A stretch of 64,000 nucleotides of DNA from Desulfurococcaceae archaeon MEX13E-LK6-19 (GCA_029637525.1 CP072660.1:496001-560000); one strand, 5' to 3'. Positions 51,989 through 60,287 are shown, counted from the first letter of the stretch. Numbers and translations: made by a program. Notes: generated by a model from the letters alone, not told the origin.

Positions 51989-52942
51989 ATGGTGAAACTT
52001 GTTGACTTAAGTAAAATGTTTTCTGACATCGTGAAGAAGGCGTCAGAGAGTGTAGTAATGGTATCCACGATTATTCCATCGATAACAAGTCTATTTGTTG
52101 GCCGTGAGATTAGGGGTATTGGTTCAGGTTTTATTATTGATAAAAGACTTGTTGTAACTAATAGTCATGTAGTATATGGTGCTGACAGAGTTGCGGTACT
52201 ATTCTCTAATGGTAATAAATGCGGAGCTAGAATAATTGCAGTAGATCCCTATAGAGATTTAGCTTTACTTGAAACCGAAAGCGATACCCCTAAGCCTCTA
52301 AAATTGGGTGATTCCGATAAAATTAAGATCGGTGAAATAGTATTTGCTATAGGTAGTCCTCTTGGACTACCTGGTCCCACAGTTACTATGGGTGTTGTTA
52401 GTGCTGTTGGTAGAACTATTGTTGGTAAAAGCATCACTGGCGAAGATATTGTTTTAGAGGACCTAATACAAACTGATGCAGCAATAAATCCTGGTAATAG
52501 CGGAGGCCCCCTCATAAATGCCTCTGGTGAAGCAATAGGTATAACAACAGCAATAGTTCCTTTCGCGCAAGGGATAGGCTTCGCTATACCTATAAATACC
52601 GTGAAAAGATTCTTGTATTTTATCAAGAAATATGGCAGACCTATAAGAGCTTGGATAGGAGTTTATGTAACAAAAGTAACACCAGAGTTAGCCTCTGTAT
52701 ATGGTCTCCCTATTGATAAAGGCTTATTGGTGGTTAGAGTAGTACCGGGAAGCCCTGCATACAATGTTGGTATGAAGGAGGGTGACATAATAGTAAAAGT
52801 TAATGGTAAAAAGGTTGAGAAAGTAAGAGAGCTTAAGGAAATAATCGAAGACTCTATTGACAAAGGATATATTGTTCTAGAATTCATCAGAGGTACAGTA
52901 AAATACAAAATACGTGTACCTATAAGTGTTGAGGAACTTTAG
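51989..52942 (+). CDS. HtrA/Deg-type trypsin-like serine protease with PDZ domain
   Basis: A 317-residue protein with the catalytic triad His60 (LVVTNSHVV), Asp90 (DPYRDLALLE) and Ser171 (NPGNSGGPL), and a single PDZ domain in the last 100 residues (GLLVVRVVPGSPAYNVGMKEGDIIVKVNG). No signal peptide or membrane anchor is visible; the N-terminus is an amphipathic helix, so it appears cytoplasmic. GGGTG precedes ATG 51989, with GTG 51983 and TTG 51986 also in frame. Confidence 0.88.
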   Translation: MVKLVDLSKMFSDIVKKASESVVMVSTIIPSITSLFVGREIRGIGSGFIIDKRLVVTNSHVVYGADRVAVLFSNGNKCGARIIAVDPYRDLALLETESDTPKPLKLGDSDKIKIGEIVFAIGSPLGLPGPTVTMGVVSAVGRTIVGKSITGEDIVLEDLIQTDAAINPGNSGGPLINASGEAIGITTAIVPFAQGIGFAIPINTVKRFLYFIKKYGRPIRAWIGVYVTKVTPELASVYGLPIDKGLLVVRVVPGSPAYNVGMKEGDIIVKVNGKKVEKVRELKEIIEDSIDKGYIVLEFIRGTVKYKIRVPISVEEL

Positions 52943-52963
52943 GATTTTCAAGAAGGGCCATAA

Positions 52964-53038
52964 TGGGCCCGCGGGGATTTGAACCCCGGACCTCCGCCGC
53001 GTCAGGGCGGCGTCCTAACCAGGCTAGACGACGGGCCC
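52964..53038 (-). tRNA. tRNA-Val(GAC)
   Basis: Acceptor GGGCCCG/CGGGCCC, discriminator A, CCA not encoded. Anticodon stem CCGCC/GGCGG with loop CTGACGC gives GAC. T-arm CGGGG-TTCAAAT-CCCCG. No intron. Confidence 0.94.
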
Positions 53039-53090
53039 ACTTTGTGTTTGCAGCTCTGCTAGTCCAGTAACGATAATAGAAGAGATAGAG

Positions 53091-53099
53091 CTTTATAAG
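53091..53099 (-). promoter_or_regulatory. Putative TATA box for tRNA-Val
   Basis: On the minus strand CTTATAAAG lies 53-61 bases before the mature 5' end of tRNA-Val. With the usual spacing, transcription would start about 25-30 bases upstream of the tRNA, leaving a leader for RNase P removal. A similar CCTTATAAC box at 53705-53713 precedes tRNA-Trp by about the same distance. Confidence 0.45.
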
Positions 53100-53158
53100 G
53101 ATTATTTTTCAACAAGTAGTACATAGCGAAGTTATACTATATGAGGGTGTAGCTATTT

Positions 53159-53647
53159 ATGGAAATTGAATTTGAAAAAGATATTCTCAATATTAGAGAA
53201 TTTGTTGAAAAAGCTCTTCATTTAGAAAAGAAAGCATATAGTGACTACAAAGATACATTAATGAGGACAAGCAACAAATTTGTGTTAGAATCATTAATAA
53301 CTATTACGTTGGAGACGCTTATTCATAGAGAGATCTTTAGAGGATTACTCGAAGCACTCAATCTCTTCGTGAGAGAGCGTGACAAGTTACTTTACAAAGA
53401 GATAGAAAGAGGAAGCCAAGAAATAGAGCTACTCTATCAAGCAATAGTTAATCACTTAAACATAGAGAAAAATATGATAAAGATGCTCTCTGAGATTATT
53501 TCTTACATTAAAGAAATGAGTAATAAATATCCACGTTATAAAACCACATTAGAAATGATAGCATCAATACTTGATGCCATTCGTGAAAATGAAGAACATC
53601 ATCATGAAAAAATAGCTGAAATAATATCATTAATTAGGGTTAGATAA
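53159..53647 (+). CDS. Ferritin-like helical protein of unknown function
   Basis: A 162-residue all-helical protein. Four helices are visible, with carboxylate/histidine patterns in the ferritin-like style: FVEKALHLEKKAYSDY (helix 1), TLETLIHREIFRGLLEAL with E-x-x-x-H (helix 2), VNHLNIEKNMIKMLSEI (helix 3) and ENEEHHHEKIAEI with E-x-H-H-H-E (helix 4). A diiron four-helix bundle is plausible. GAGGGTG is about 10 bases before ATG 53159. Its neighbours are tRNAs, which gives no functional hint. Confidence 0.55.
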   Translation: MEIEFEKDILNIREFVEKALHLEKKAYSDYKDTLMRTSNKFVLESLITITLETLIHREIFRGLLEALNLFVRERDKLLYKEIERGSQEIELLYQAIVNHLNIEKNMIKMLSEIISYIKEMSNKYPRYKTTLEMIASILDAIRENEEHHHEKIAEIISLIRVR

Positions 53648-53764
53648 ATTATTGTAATCATGTAAAGTCGTATGGTTTTTCTGTGTAAGCCTAAACTAAA
53701 GAAACCTTATAACACCCCAACGCTTTAGAAAATAGATAGAGCCAAGTAGGCAATGACATCTGGT

Positions 53765-53927
53765 GGGCCCGTAGCTCAGCCAGGCAGAGCGGCGGACACC
53801 CCTCAGGGGGTTGGCCGAGGCTCCAGACCATACTACGGGTCTGAAGACCTTATGGGATGACTTAGGTCTGGAGAGTGTGCCGGGAGAGACCCGTAGGTCG
53901 GGGGTTCAAATCCCCCCGGGCCCACCA
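53765..53927 (+). tRNA. tRNA-Trp(CCA) with two introns
   Basis: Exon 1 53765-53795, intron 1 53796-53819 (24 nt, between positions 30 and 31), exon 2 53820-53826 (GCTCCAG, holding anticodon CCA at 53823-53825), intron 2 53827-53888 (62 nt, 37/38), exon 3 53889-53924, encoded CCA 53925-53927. Intron 1: CGGC/GCCG central helix, bulges GGA (GG|A) and AGG (AG|G). Intron 2: CTCC/GGAG central helix, bulges AGA (AG|A) on both sides. Mature acceptor GGGCCCG/CGGGCCC and T-arm GGGGG-TTCAAAT-CCCCC are perfect. A short intron-spanning frame here is not a gene. Confidence 0.93.
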
Positions 53928-54046
53928 TTTTGTAATTATTTTTACGGTGTAGCTCTACTGCTTTCTCTAAGACTAAAACTAGATTTAATAGGGTCTTTAC
54001 CTATATAGTCCTTGTTTGTATTCGTATTTTTTAAGAGGCGTAATTA

Positions 54047-54643
54047 ATGAGTAAAGTCTCTAAGGAAATAGGCTCAGCTGTAGTAGGCTTATCTTGTATT
54101 AAGTGTGTTGAAGAGCTCACAGCCTTGTTTTATAGAACTGTTGCTAAAGCATTTCCGAAGGAAATATCGTTAATACTTCTCTCTGTAAGTAATGTGTATC
54201 GCAATAATGCAATGTTGTTAAATTATTTCATAAATAACGTGATGAAACATGAGGTCAATTACTCTATTTGTTATCGTTCACAATTTATTATGAAATTAAA
54301 GGATCTTATTGATGAAATTAAGGAGAATATAAATAATATAGGTCTTGGTCATGCTGTAGGTATTGTTAAAGATTTTATTAGCTCAAAGAAAATTGATGAC
54401 AAGATATATTATGTAGAACTACTTGTACCAGCTCTCAATGGGGTTCTTCGTGTATTTTGGAGTGAGTACAATGTTATTAATAAACAAGAGTTTGAAATAT
54501 GGAGGAACATTTTTAGTGCAATAGCAGATATTGATAAACGATACAACGATATGTTAACCGAAATCCTTGCTAATATATATGTAAGCGAAGGTAATGGTCA
54601 TGCCGGAAAAGAAGATAATATTGATGGGCTACAGCTTCTTTGA
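54047..54643 (+). CDS. Helical protein of unknown function
   Basis: I do not recognise this 198-residue protein. It is mostly helical, with two long amphipathic stretches (residues 25-65 and 82-125) and an isolated CIKC pair at about residue 17. Its 3' end overlaps the C15 peptidase-like gene by 44 bases (shared positions 54600-54643), so the two are probably co-transcribed. No signal or membrane segment is visible. Gap 53928-54046 before it shows only AT-rich sequence. Confidence 0.5.
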   Translation: MSKVSKEIGSAVVGLSCIKCVEELTALFYRTVAKAFPKEISLILLSVSNVYRNNAMLLNYFINNVMKHEVNYSICYRSQFIMKLKDLIDEIKENINNIGLGHAVGIVKDFISSKKIDDKIYYVELLVPALNGVLRVFWSEYNVINKQEFEIWRNIFSAIADIDKRYNDMLTEILANIYVSEGNGHAGKEDNIDGLQLL

Positions 54644-55226
54644 TAAATACTACCTAAATCCTTCTGAAGAAATAGCAAAACTCCTCGATGGACAATCTAT
54701 TGAGGAATTCTCTATAAAAGGCATAGTATTGCCTGTTTCCGTTGAGAAGGTTAAGAAGGAAGTGCCTAGGATATTAATGAGCGAGAACGCTAGTATTGTT
54801 CTAGGATTAGGGTTATCTCCGATAATAGATAAACCAGTGATCGAGCTCTCCTTCGTGAATTTATTATACTTCACTCGACCTGACATTGATGGGATGACTT
54901 ATAAGTTTGAAAGTATAGTGGAGAATGCTCCTATGGTTTTATCTACAAATCTTCCATTTAAAGAGATTTGTGAAGAATGTGAGCACAAAGGAATAGGTGT
55001 AAGGCCTGGTGTTGGTATTGGAACATATCTCTGTAATATGCTTGGTTACTTAATTGCCTATTTTGCCCGCACGAAAAAATTCATAGGGGGATTCATACAT
55101 ATCCCTCCGCATACCGATCTAGCTATGAGGATAGGATTGCCTGTATCAGTCTCTCTACATGAAATCCTTGATTCGATCAAATGTGTTTTAAGAGCTACTG
55201 TAAAATATGTTAAAAGATATGGCTAA
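54600..55226 (+). CDS. Pyroglutamyl-peptidase I-like (peptidase C15) protein
   Basis: A 208-residue protein resembling peptidase C15. Segments match the catalytic triad: Glu in PVIELSFVNLLYF, Cys in GVGIGTYLCNMLGYLIAY and His in FIGGFIHIPPHTD. The pcp-type GLGLSP and YYLNPSEEIAKLL (NPS) motifs are also present. Bona fide Pcp cleaves N-terminal pyroglutamate, but the F-x-N-P-S region and glycine loop are divergent, so substrate may differ. ATG 54600 follows a GAAGGT; 54594 is also possible. Confidence 0.72.
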   Translation: MPEKKIILMGYSFFDKYYLNPSEEIAKLLDGQSIEEFSIKGIVLPVSVEKVKKEVPRILMSENASIVLGLGLSPIIDKPVIELSFVNLLYFTRPDIDGMTYKFESIVENAPMVLSTNLPFKEICEECEHKGIGVRPGVGIGTYLCNMLGYLIAYFARTKKFIGGFIHIPPHTDLAMRIGLPVSVSLHEILDSIKCVLRATVKYVKRYG

Positions 55227-55299
55227 GAATTTTTATGGTGAGTAAACGAAAAGTGTTTTATAGGAGGTACTTATTCTTGGATATAGAGGTGGCGATGTG

Positions 55300-55698
55300 A
55301 TGAGTAAGACGTATGCTACACTTGGTGAACTAAAGCCTGGTCATTTCATTATAATTGATGGAGAGCCATGTAAAATTGTTGAAATGAGTAAAGCTAAAAC
55401 AGGCAAGCACGGTAGTGCAAAAGCACATGTAGTTGCAATAAGCATCTTTACTGGAAACAAGAAGACTCTTGTAGCCCCTGTTGATCAGAGAGTAGAAGTG
55501 CCAATTATAGAGAAGAGAGTAGGACAAGTAATAGCTGACATGGGTAACTCTGTTCAGCTAATGGATATGGAGACTTTTGAGACATTTGAAGTAGAAAAAC
55601 CAGAAGACCCAGACCTTGCTGAGAAACTAAAGCCTGGCGTTGAAGTAGAGTATTGGGTTGTTCTAGGGAGAAGACTTATTGTTAGAACAAGAGGTTAG
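55300..55698 (+). CDS. eif5a: Translation initiation factor 5A (aIF5A)
   Basis: Helps ribosomes past difficult sequences. The 132 residues contain [20 protein letters not shown] with the hypusination Lys36 in TGKHG, then the OB-fold C-terminal domain ending in [16 protein letters not shown] lies upstream; ATG 55300 directly follows GTG 55297, also in frame. It overlaps the next methyltransferase by 20 bases. Confidence 0.95.
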   Translation: MSKTYATLGELKPGHFIIIDGEPCKIVEMSKAKTGKHGSAKAHVVAISIFTGNKKTLVAPVDQRVEVPIIEKRVGQVIADMGNSVQLMDMETFETFEVEKPEDPDLAEKLKPGVEVEYWVVLGRRLIVRTRG

Positions 55699-56428
55699 GT
55701 TGTACAGTTCGGTTCAAACACCTTTATGCGTATTAGCCAATATTTTTAGGAAAAACTTCAACTCTATTGATAGGTTTACAAGGGCAGTTGCTTTCAAGGT
55801 TTTCATAGATTATACGAGGTTCCTTAAAGAGAATGAATTATGGAGAATTATTGATGAAATTACTGGCGGCCTAGGATACGAAAAAGAAAACATTGATTTG
55901 TTCCGTGTAATCCAAGTGGGATGTTTGATTTCTTGGGCAGAGAGGGTATCCCCTGGTGCACGAGTACTCGAAATAGGTACAGGTCTTGGACGGACAATGT
56001 ATTGTATTTTATCTACGGTCAATAATGTTGTATATTATAGTATCGATGCGTCTCCAATAATTTTATCAATAGCTCTTTATAGGAACCCATTTGAATTATT
56101 CACGAAAATTCTCTGGAAACATAATGTTCATCTAATACTAGGTGATGCTGTCTCAATTGTCGATATAATGTTAAAAACAGGAATCAAATTTGACCATATA
56201 ATACATGATGGTGGACCGAATCCCAAGAAAAACCCTAGACTATATAGTTTTGATTTCTTTAACAAATTAGTTAGTCTACTTAATGAGAATGGGAGGATAA
56301 GTATTTTCGGAGGAAGGGATCCCAGAACAGTTAGCAAAATATATGGAATACTCAGGGAAATTGGCGTCAAAGCAGAGACAATAAGTTATCCTGGGATAAA
56401 AATAAGGGTTATAAGAGGCGTTAAATAA
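55679..56428 (+). CDS. Class I SAM-dependent methyltransferase-like protein
   Basis: A 249-residue protein with motif [20 protein letters not shown] near residue 98, the acidic strand [10 protein letters not shown], a [16 protein letters not shown] segment and [24 protein letters not shown] near residue 180. The H-D-G-G-P-x-x-x-x-P pattern resembles spermidine-synthase-like/MnmC2-type folds; the substrate is unknown. Its TTG start overlaps the aIF5A stop by 20 bases. Confidence 0.65.
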   Translation: MLEQEVRLYSSVQTPLCVLANIFRKNFNSIDRFTRAVAFKVFIDYTRFLKENELWRIIDEITGGLGYEKENIDLFRVIQVGCLISWAERVSPGARVLEIGTGLGRTMYCILSTVNNVVYYSIDASPIILSIALYRNPFELFTKILWKHNVHLILGDAVSIVDIMLKTGIKFDHIIHDGGPNPKKNPRLYSFDFFNKLVSLLNENGRISIFGGRDPRTVSKIYGILREIGVKAETISYPGIKIRVIRGVK

Positions 56429-56509
56429 TCGATGAAGAAAAACATAGTCCGTCTTCTTTAAAGAAATAAAGCTTATAATAGGTTGTTCAGACCAAGGAAT
56501 AGATAGAGC

Positions 56510-56607
56510 GGGCCCGTCGCCTAGCCAGGATAGGGCGCCGGCCTCCTAAGCAAGCCACGGGCTGCAGGGCGAGCCGGTTGTCCGGGGTTCAAATCCCCGC
56601 GGGCCCG
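56510..56607 (+). tRNA. tRNA-Arg(CCT) with a 37/38 intron
   Basis: Exon 1 56510-56548, intron 56549-56571 (23 nt), exon 2 56572-56607, discriminator G, CCA not encoded. Loop CTCCTA|A gives anticodon CCT. The bulges are UA|A and CG|A. The central helix (CTCC with AGGG) has one mismatch, so this is a relaxed bulge-helix-bulge. The intron has an AGCC/GGCT hairpin. A TATA-like CTTATAA lies 32-38 bases upstream. Apart from the intron and anticodon it matches tRNA-Arg(TCT) at 37448 nearly base for base. Confidence 0.92.
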
Positions 56608-56613
56608 CTTCTA

Positions 56614-56672
56614 CTTCTATGATGAAGCCGGACCCTATAGTGATTGATGAACGAGTTCGCTAGTGCTGAACT
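56614..56672 (+). ncRNA. Candidate C/D-box sRNA directly after tRNA-Arg(CCT)
   Basis: Only 11 bases after the tRNA lies C box ATGATGA (56619-56625), then C' TTGATGA (56644-56650) and D CTGA (56666-56669). A D'-like GTGA abuts C' at 56640-56643. Spacing to D is 15 nt, longer than the usual 12, and no closing stem is evident, so this is a moderate candidate. If real it could be cut from a common tRNA-sRNA transcript. Confidence 0.35.
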
Positions 56673-56722
56673 GCTTTATACTTATTTAGTTCAAGTAGGG
56701 TACTTTTCTCAAGGGTTGCATA

Positions 56723-57877
56723 TTGAGTATATCTATGGATCCTGCAATATACTCAGAGTTAACAAGAGTTTATGGTAGTTTGACTGAGAAACTACTATAC
56801 TTAATGAAAAAGCCTTGCAAACGACATTATCTTCGTGTAAATACGTTTGTTACTACTCGGGGTGAATTACTGGATATTCTCCGGGAAAAATATCCCGATT
56901 ACATTTTTGAACAGGATCCATATGTTGATGAAGCCATCTACATAGTCGTTAAGGGCCCGTACAAAATACCTCTTGTCGAGAAAAAAGTAGTAGTTGACTG
57001 GCGTGCAGCTGAAAGCATAATGCTTGGTGCAAACGTGTATGCCCCTGGTGTTATTGATTTTGATGATTTTACTGAAGGGGATGAAGTGAACATCATATCG
57101 CCTGGTGGCGATGTTGTTGCGTATGGTATTGCTAAAGTATCATCGGAGAAGTTAAGGTATATGAAGAAAGGAGTCGTGGTCGAAACTCTTGTTAGCGAGT
57201 ATAAATTACCTCCAATAGCAGATATGGATGAATATAAGAGGGGGATGTTTTATCCACAAAGTCTCCCCGCAATGCTTGTCTCTAAGATAGTTAATCCAAA
57301 GCCTGGCGAGACTGTTCTTGATTGTTGTGCGGCACCTGGTGGAAAAACAAGTCATCTCATACAATTAAGTAAAGGACTAGCCAGGATAATTGCTGTTGAT
57401 AGGAGCAGGCCTAAAATAAACAAACTTGTTGACACAATACATAGACTTAGATTGCCTCGCAACATACATGTAGTATTAGGGGATTCAAGGTACCTGCATG
57501 AAGATATGCCTTATTTAAAGCCTGACAAAATACTTATTGACCCTCCTTGTACAGGTCTCGGTTTTAGGCCAAAAATAACTATCAATAAAACGCAAAGAGA
57601 TATCATGAATAGTATTAGTTATCAAAAACAATTCATCAATATGGCTAAGCACGTACTTAGAAAAGGAGGATTATTAGTGTATTCCACATGCACTATAACT
57701 TTCAGTGAAAATGAAGGTATCGCCATGTATATAAGGAACATGGGTTTTGAGAATATTGAATTGGAACTTCCTTATTGTAGTAAGGTGTATATTGATGATA
57801 TTGTAGGGTATAGATTTGATCCGTTTACACATGATATGAACGGATATTTTATCACGGTTTTTCAGAAGACTTCTTAA
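56723..57877 (+). CDS. NSUN/RsmB-type tRNA or rRNA (cytosine-5) methyltransferase with PUA domain
   Basis: The 384 residues combine an N-terminal PUA domain (VVVDWRAAESIMLGANVYAPGV near residues 90-130) with an m5C methyltransferase core: VLDCCAAPGGKTSHLIQL, the aspartate in AVDRSRPKINKLV, IDPPCTGLGFRP (motif IV Cys) and LVYSTCTITFSENEG with the catalytic Cys in TCT. It resembles archaeal NSun6-like enzymes that act on tRNA. TTG 56723 or ATG 56735 starts it. It overlaps Nob1 convergently by 26 bases. Confidence 0.9.
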   Translation: MSISMDPAIYSELTRVYGSLTEKLLYLMKKPCKRHYLRVNTFVTTRGELLDILREKYPDYIFEQDPYVDEAIYIVVKGPYKIPLVEKKVVVDWRAAESIMLGANVYAPGVIDFDDFTEGDEVNIISPGGDVVAYGIAKVSSEKLRYMKKGVVVETLVSEYKLPPIADMDEYKRGMFYPQSLPAMLVSKIVNPKPGETVLDCCAAPGGKTSHLIQLSKGLARIIAVDRSRPKINKLVDTIHRLRLPRNIHVVLGDSRYLHEDMPYLKPDKILIDPPCTGLGFRPKITINKTQRDIMNSISYQKQFINMAKHVLRKGGLLVYSTCTITFSENEGIAMYIRNMGFENIELELPYCSKVYIDDIVGYRFDPFTHDMNGYFITVFQKTS

Positions 57878-58400
57878 CGCTTTTCTTCTTTAAAGGCGAA
57901 CCACAAATAGGACATTTGTCTTCTTTAAGATTTGAAGACGTATAGTAGCATGCAGGACAAAAGACAATGTACTTTCTAAGAGCATGTATTCCTCTGGTTC
58001 GTAGAGGTTTAAATGGTATACCCATGTGGAGCAATGTATTCTGTATAGAGTAGTCATCAGTTATTACAATGACTCTATTGTTGTTTGTTAAAAGCTCGTA
58101 CGCCAATGCTATAACATCAATATCTGTACTTGACAAACTATGGTGTTCACCTATTTTTGTAGCGACTTCTTGGACGTATCTTATGTATCTATCAGACGGT
58201 TTCTTCACGATTATCCTATTTAATATCATGGCTAGCTCAACAGATTCTCTTGTTTCTTTATCTCGTGCCTCATCTAGGACAGAAGGTGTTGTATATAGAA
58301 TTATATGGGACCCGTATACTTGGAGGGGATATTTGGCTAAGAACGCTGATGTATCAAGAACTAGGATTACCTTATTTGAATAATGTAATTCTTGATTCAA
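57852..58400 (-). CDS. nob1: Endoribonuclease Nob1 (PIN domain, rRNA 3'-end maturation)
   Basis: Cuts the 3' end of pre-16S rRNA. The 182 residues are a PIN domain with catalytic acidic residues in LDTSAFLAKY, PSVLDEARDKETRESVEL and STDIDVIALAYELL, and a C-terminal zinc ribbon (CPAC, CPIC). NAD kinase starts upstream on the same strand and its stop overlaps the Nob1 start by 29 bases. The Dim2-like KH protein, its partner, is at 50837. Confidence 0.92.
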   Translation of the reverse strand: MNQELHYSNKVILVLDTSAFLAKYPLQVYGSHIILYTTPSVLDEARDKETRESVELAMILNRIIVKKPSDRYIRYVQEVATKIGEHHSLSSTDIDVIALAYELLTNNNRVIVITDDYSIQNTLLHMGIPFKPLRTRGIHALRKYIVFCPACYYTSSNLKEDKCPICGSPLKKKSVKKSSEKP

Positions 58401-59217
58401 GTACTCTCTTCACCATATCGCGTCGTATTCCTACTCTGATTAGCCTTATGTAAATGTTCGGTTGCTGTACTTTAATTATGGTGTTTGGGGGTAAGGTGTC
58501 AATATTTATTCCGTCAATGTATATTTTTGTGTATCCATGTGGTTTTATGAATATTTTTGCAAACATGTGAAGGAATATGGGTTTGATGTTTAAATTGACT
58601 GGGTTTACAGGAGTCACAAGTATACCATAGATACGTGGCTCAATAATAGAGCCGCCTGCGGACAGGGCATACGCGGATGATCCTGTTGAGGTAGACAATA
58701 TTATACCATCGCCCTCGATATAAAATGATGTCTCGTTGTATGGGGTCAATATCTTTACTTCTGTTGTCAATACTCTACCGAAATCGTTGGTTAGAATGGT
58801 CACCTCATTTAACGCATAGTAATTTTTGTTACTAAATGTAACATTTATTTTCTCAACTTTATCTACAAAGAAGTTTCCTGTGATAAGTTTCTTCACTATT
58901 TCTTCGGGAGGAATTTTATCGAGATCTTCGTAGAATATTGTTCTTCTACCACATGGTACTGGTAGAACAAATGCAGGTCTATCACCTAAACACCATGATA
59001 TTCTTAATAACGTGCCGTCGCCGCCAATTGATATTATTAAATCATACTTGTCTAGTGATCCTGGCTTCACATCGTCAACCCATATTGATTCCACAGTTGA
59101 TTTAAAGAATTTCTTGAGTGTTTTATAGTACTTCTGTGCTAGTGATACACAGTGTCCAACAGGCTTGTACACTACTGCAATATTCTTGAAGAACAATTTC
59201 CTTTCCACCTTATACAA
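58372..59217 (-). CDS. nadK: NAD kinase
   Basis: Phosphorylates NAD to NADP. The 281 residues have the GGDGTLLR motif, the FVLPVPCGRRTIF loop, the NEVTIL strand and the ATP/NAD binding segment FYIEGDGIILSTSTGSSAYALSAGG, all typical of the NadK/PpnK family. It is likely co-transcribed with nob1. Confidence 0.93.
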   Translation of the reverse strand: MYKVERKLFFKNIAVVYKPVGHCVSLAQKYYKTLKKFFKSTVESIWVDDVKPGSLDKYDLIISIGGDGTLLRISWCLGDRPAFVLPVPCGRRTIFYEDLDKIPPEEIVKKLITGNFFVDKVEKINVTFSNKNYYALNEVTILTNDFGRVLTTEVKILTPYNETSFYIEGDGIILSTSTGSSAYALSAGGSIIEPRIYGILVTPVNPVNLNIKPIFLHMFAKIFIKPHGYTKIYIDGINIDTLPPNTIIKVQQPNIYIRLIRVGIRRDMVKRVLESRITLFK

Positions 59218-59297
59218 TTAATACCCTTGATAGGGAAAAATAGTTAGCGTTAAGAAAAAGAGTGTTCATCTTTGTTCAAGGTGATATAGTGGGCGTG

Positions 59298-60287
59298 ATG
59301 TGTGTTAAAATAGAGAAGAAGCTGGCTGAGAAGGCTAGAAGAATACTGAAGTCTCATAACCTCATTAACAAGAACTATAGTATATACCGTGAAGGAGATT
59401 ACGTCTTTATTCCTATTAGTGATGAAGAGGAAACTGTCTCGATATTAAGTAGAAATGGTGTTGAGGCAAGTGTTGTTGAGTGTAATCCTCCTCAAAAAGA
59501 GTATCTTCAGTTCTCAAGAATACCTTCTTATGACCTTGTAGACGATATTATAATAATTCGTGAGAAGGCTGTCAATGAATATGGTGATATTAATGAGTTA
59601 GTTAAATTGTTAACTTCTCTTCATCCTAAAGTGAAGGCGATATATGTTAAGGAATATACTGAATCGGTTTTTAGAGTTAGTAGACTCAAGCTTCTATGGG
59701 GTACTGATGTCGAAGAAGTTTTTGCAAAAGAATATGGGCTAAAATTCTTTGTGAAAATAAAAGACGTCTATTACAACCCTAGGCTCTCGACAGAGCATAG
59801 AAGACTCGCCGAATCTGTATCGGATGGAGAAGTTGTTTTTGATTTGTTTGCGGGGATAGGTGGTTTCTCTATACATATAGCTAGTCTCCATAAAGTGAAG
59901 ATTTACGCCAATGACATTAATCCCGTAGCTGTGTATTGTATGCTCAAGAACATTATGCTTAATAGGAAAATGCTTAAAGGAGAGATTATTGTATCTCTTG
60001 CTGATGCAAGGAAACTAATCAACTACATTAAACCGGGTTCTGCCGATAGGATAATAGCTAATTTACCACATGAAAGCCTGAAGTTTATTGACGTCTATAA
60101 TTATCTGTCTCGTGAGGGAACAGTTCTTCACATATATGTTCTTGGGAAGGAAGAAGACATGGAAGGCGTCATGACGCTTCTTGAATCAAGAGGATGGAGC
60201 GTAGAGTCTATCACTCCTGTTATTGATTATGCTCCTCATAAATTCATTTATCGAATCGATGCTGTTAAAAGAAATGACAAGAAATAA
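59298..60287 (+). CDS. trm5: tRNA (guanine-37-N1)-methyltransferase Trm5
   Basis: Methylates G37 next to the anticodon to prevent frameshifting. The 329 residues show KVKAIYVKEYTESVFRVSRLKLLWG, the Rossmann core FDLFAGIGGFSIHIASLHKV, acidic NDINPVAVYCMLKNI and IANLPHESLKFID (NLPH motif). The frame extends upstream to 59262 through GTG codons 59289 and 59295, and an AGGTGA at 59278-59283 could favour one of them over ATG 59298. Its 3' end overlaps a minus-strand gene by 102 bases. Confidence 0.9.
   Translation: MCVKIEKKLAEKARRILKSHNLINKNYSIYREGDYVFIPISDEEETVSILSRNGVEASVVECNPPQKEYLQFSRIPSYDLVDDIIIIREKAVNEYGDINELVKLLTSLHPKVKAIYVKEYTESVFRVSRLKLLWGTDVEEVFAKEYGLKFFVKIKDVYYNPRLSTEHRRLAESVSDGEVVFDLFAGIGGFSIHIASLHKVKIYANDINPVAVYCMLKNIMLNRKMLKGEIIVSLADARKLINYIKPGSADRIIANLPHESLKFIDVYNYLSREGTVLHIYVLGKEEDMEGVMTLLESRGWSVESITPVIDYAPHKFIYRIDAVKRNDKK

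Noticed and set aside
53811-54008. Frame across tRNA-Trp introns
   Set aside because: The sequence is a tRNA gene with two introns; the frame is incidental.
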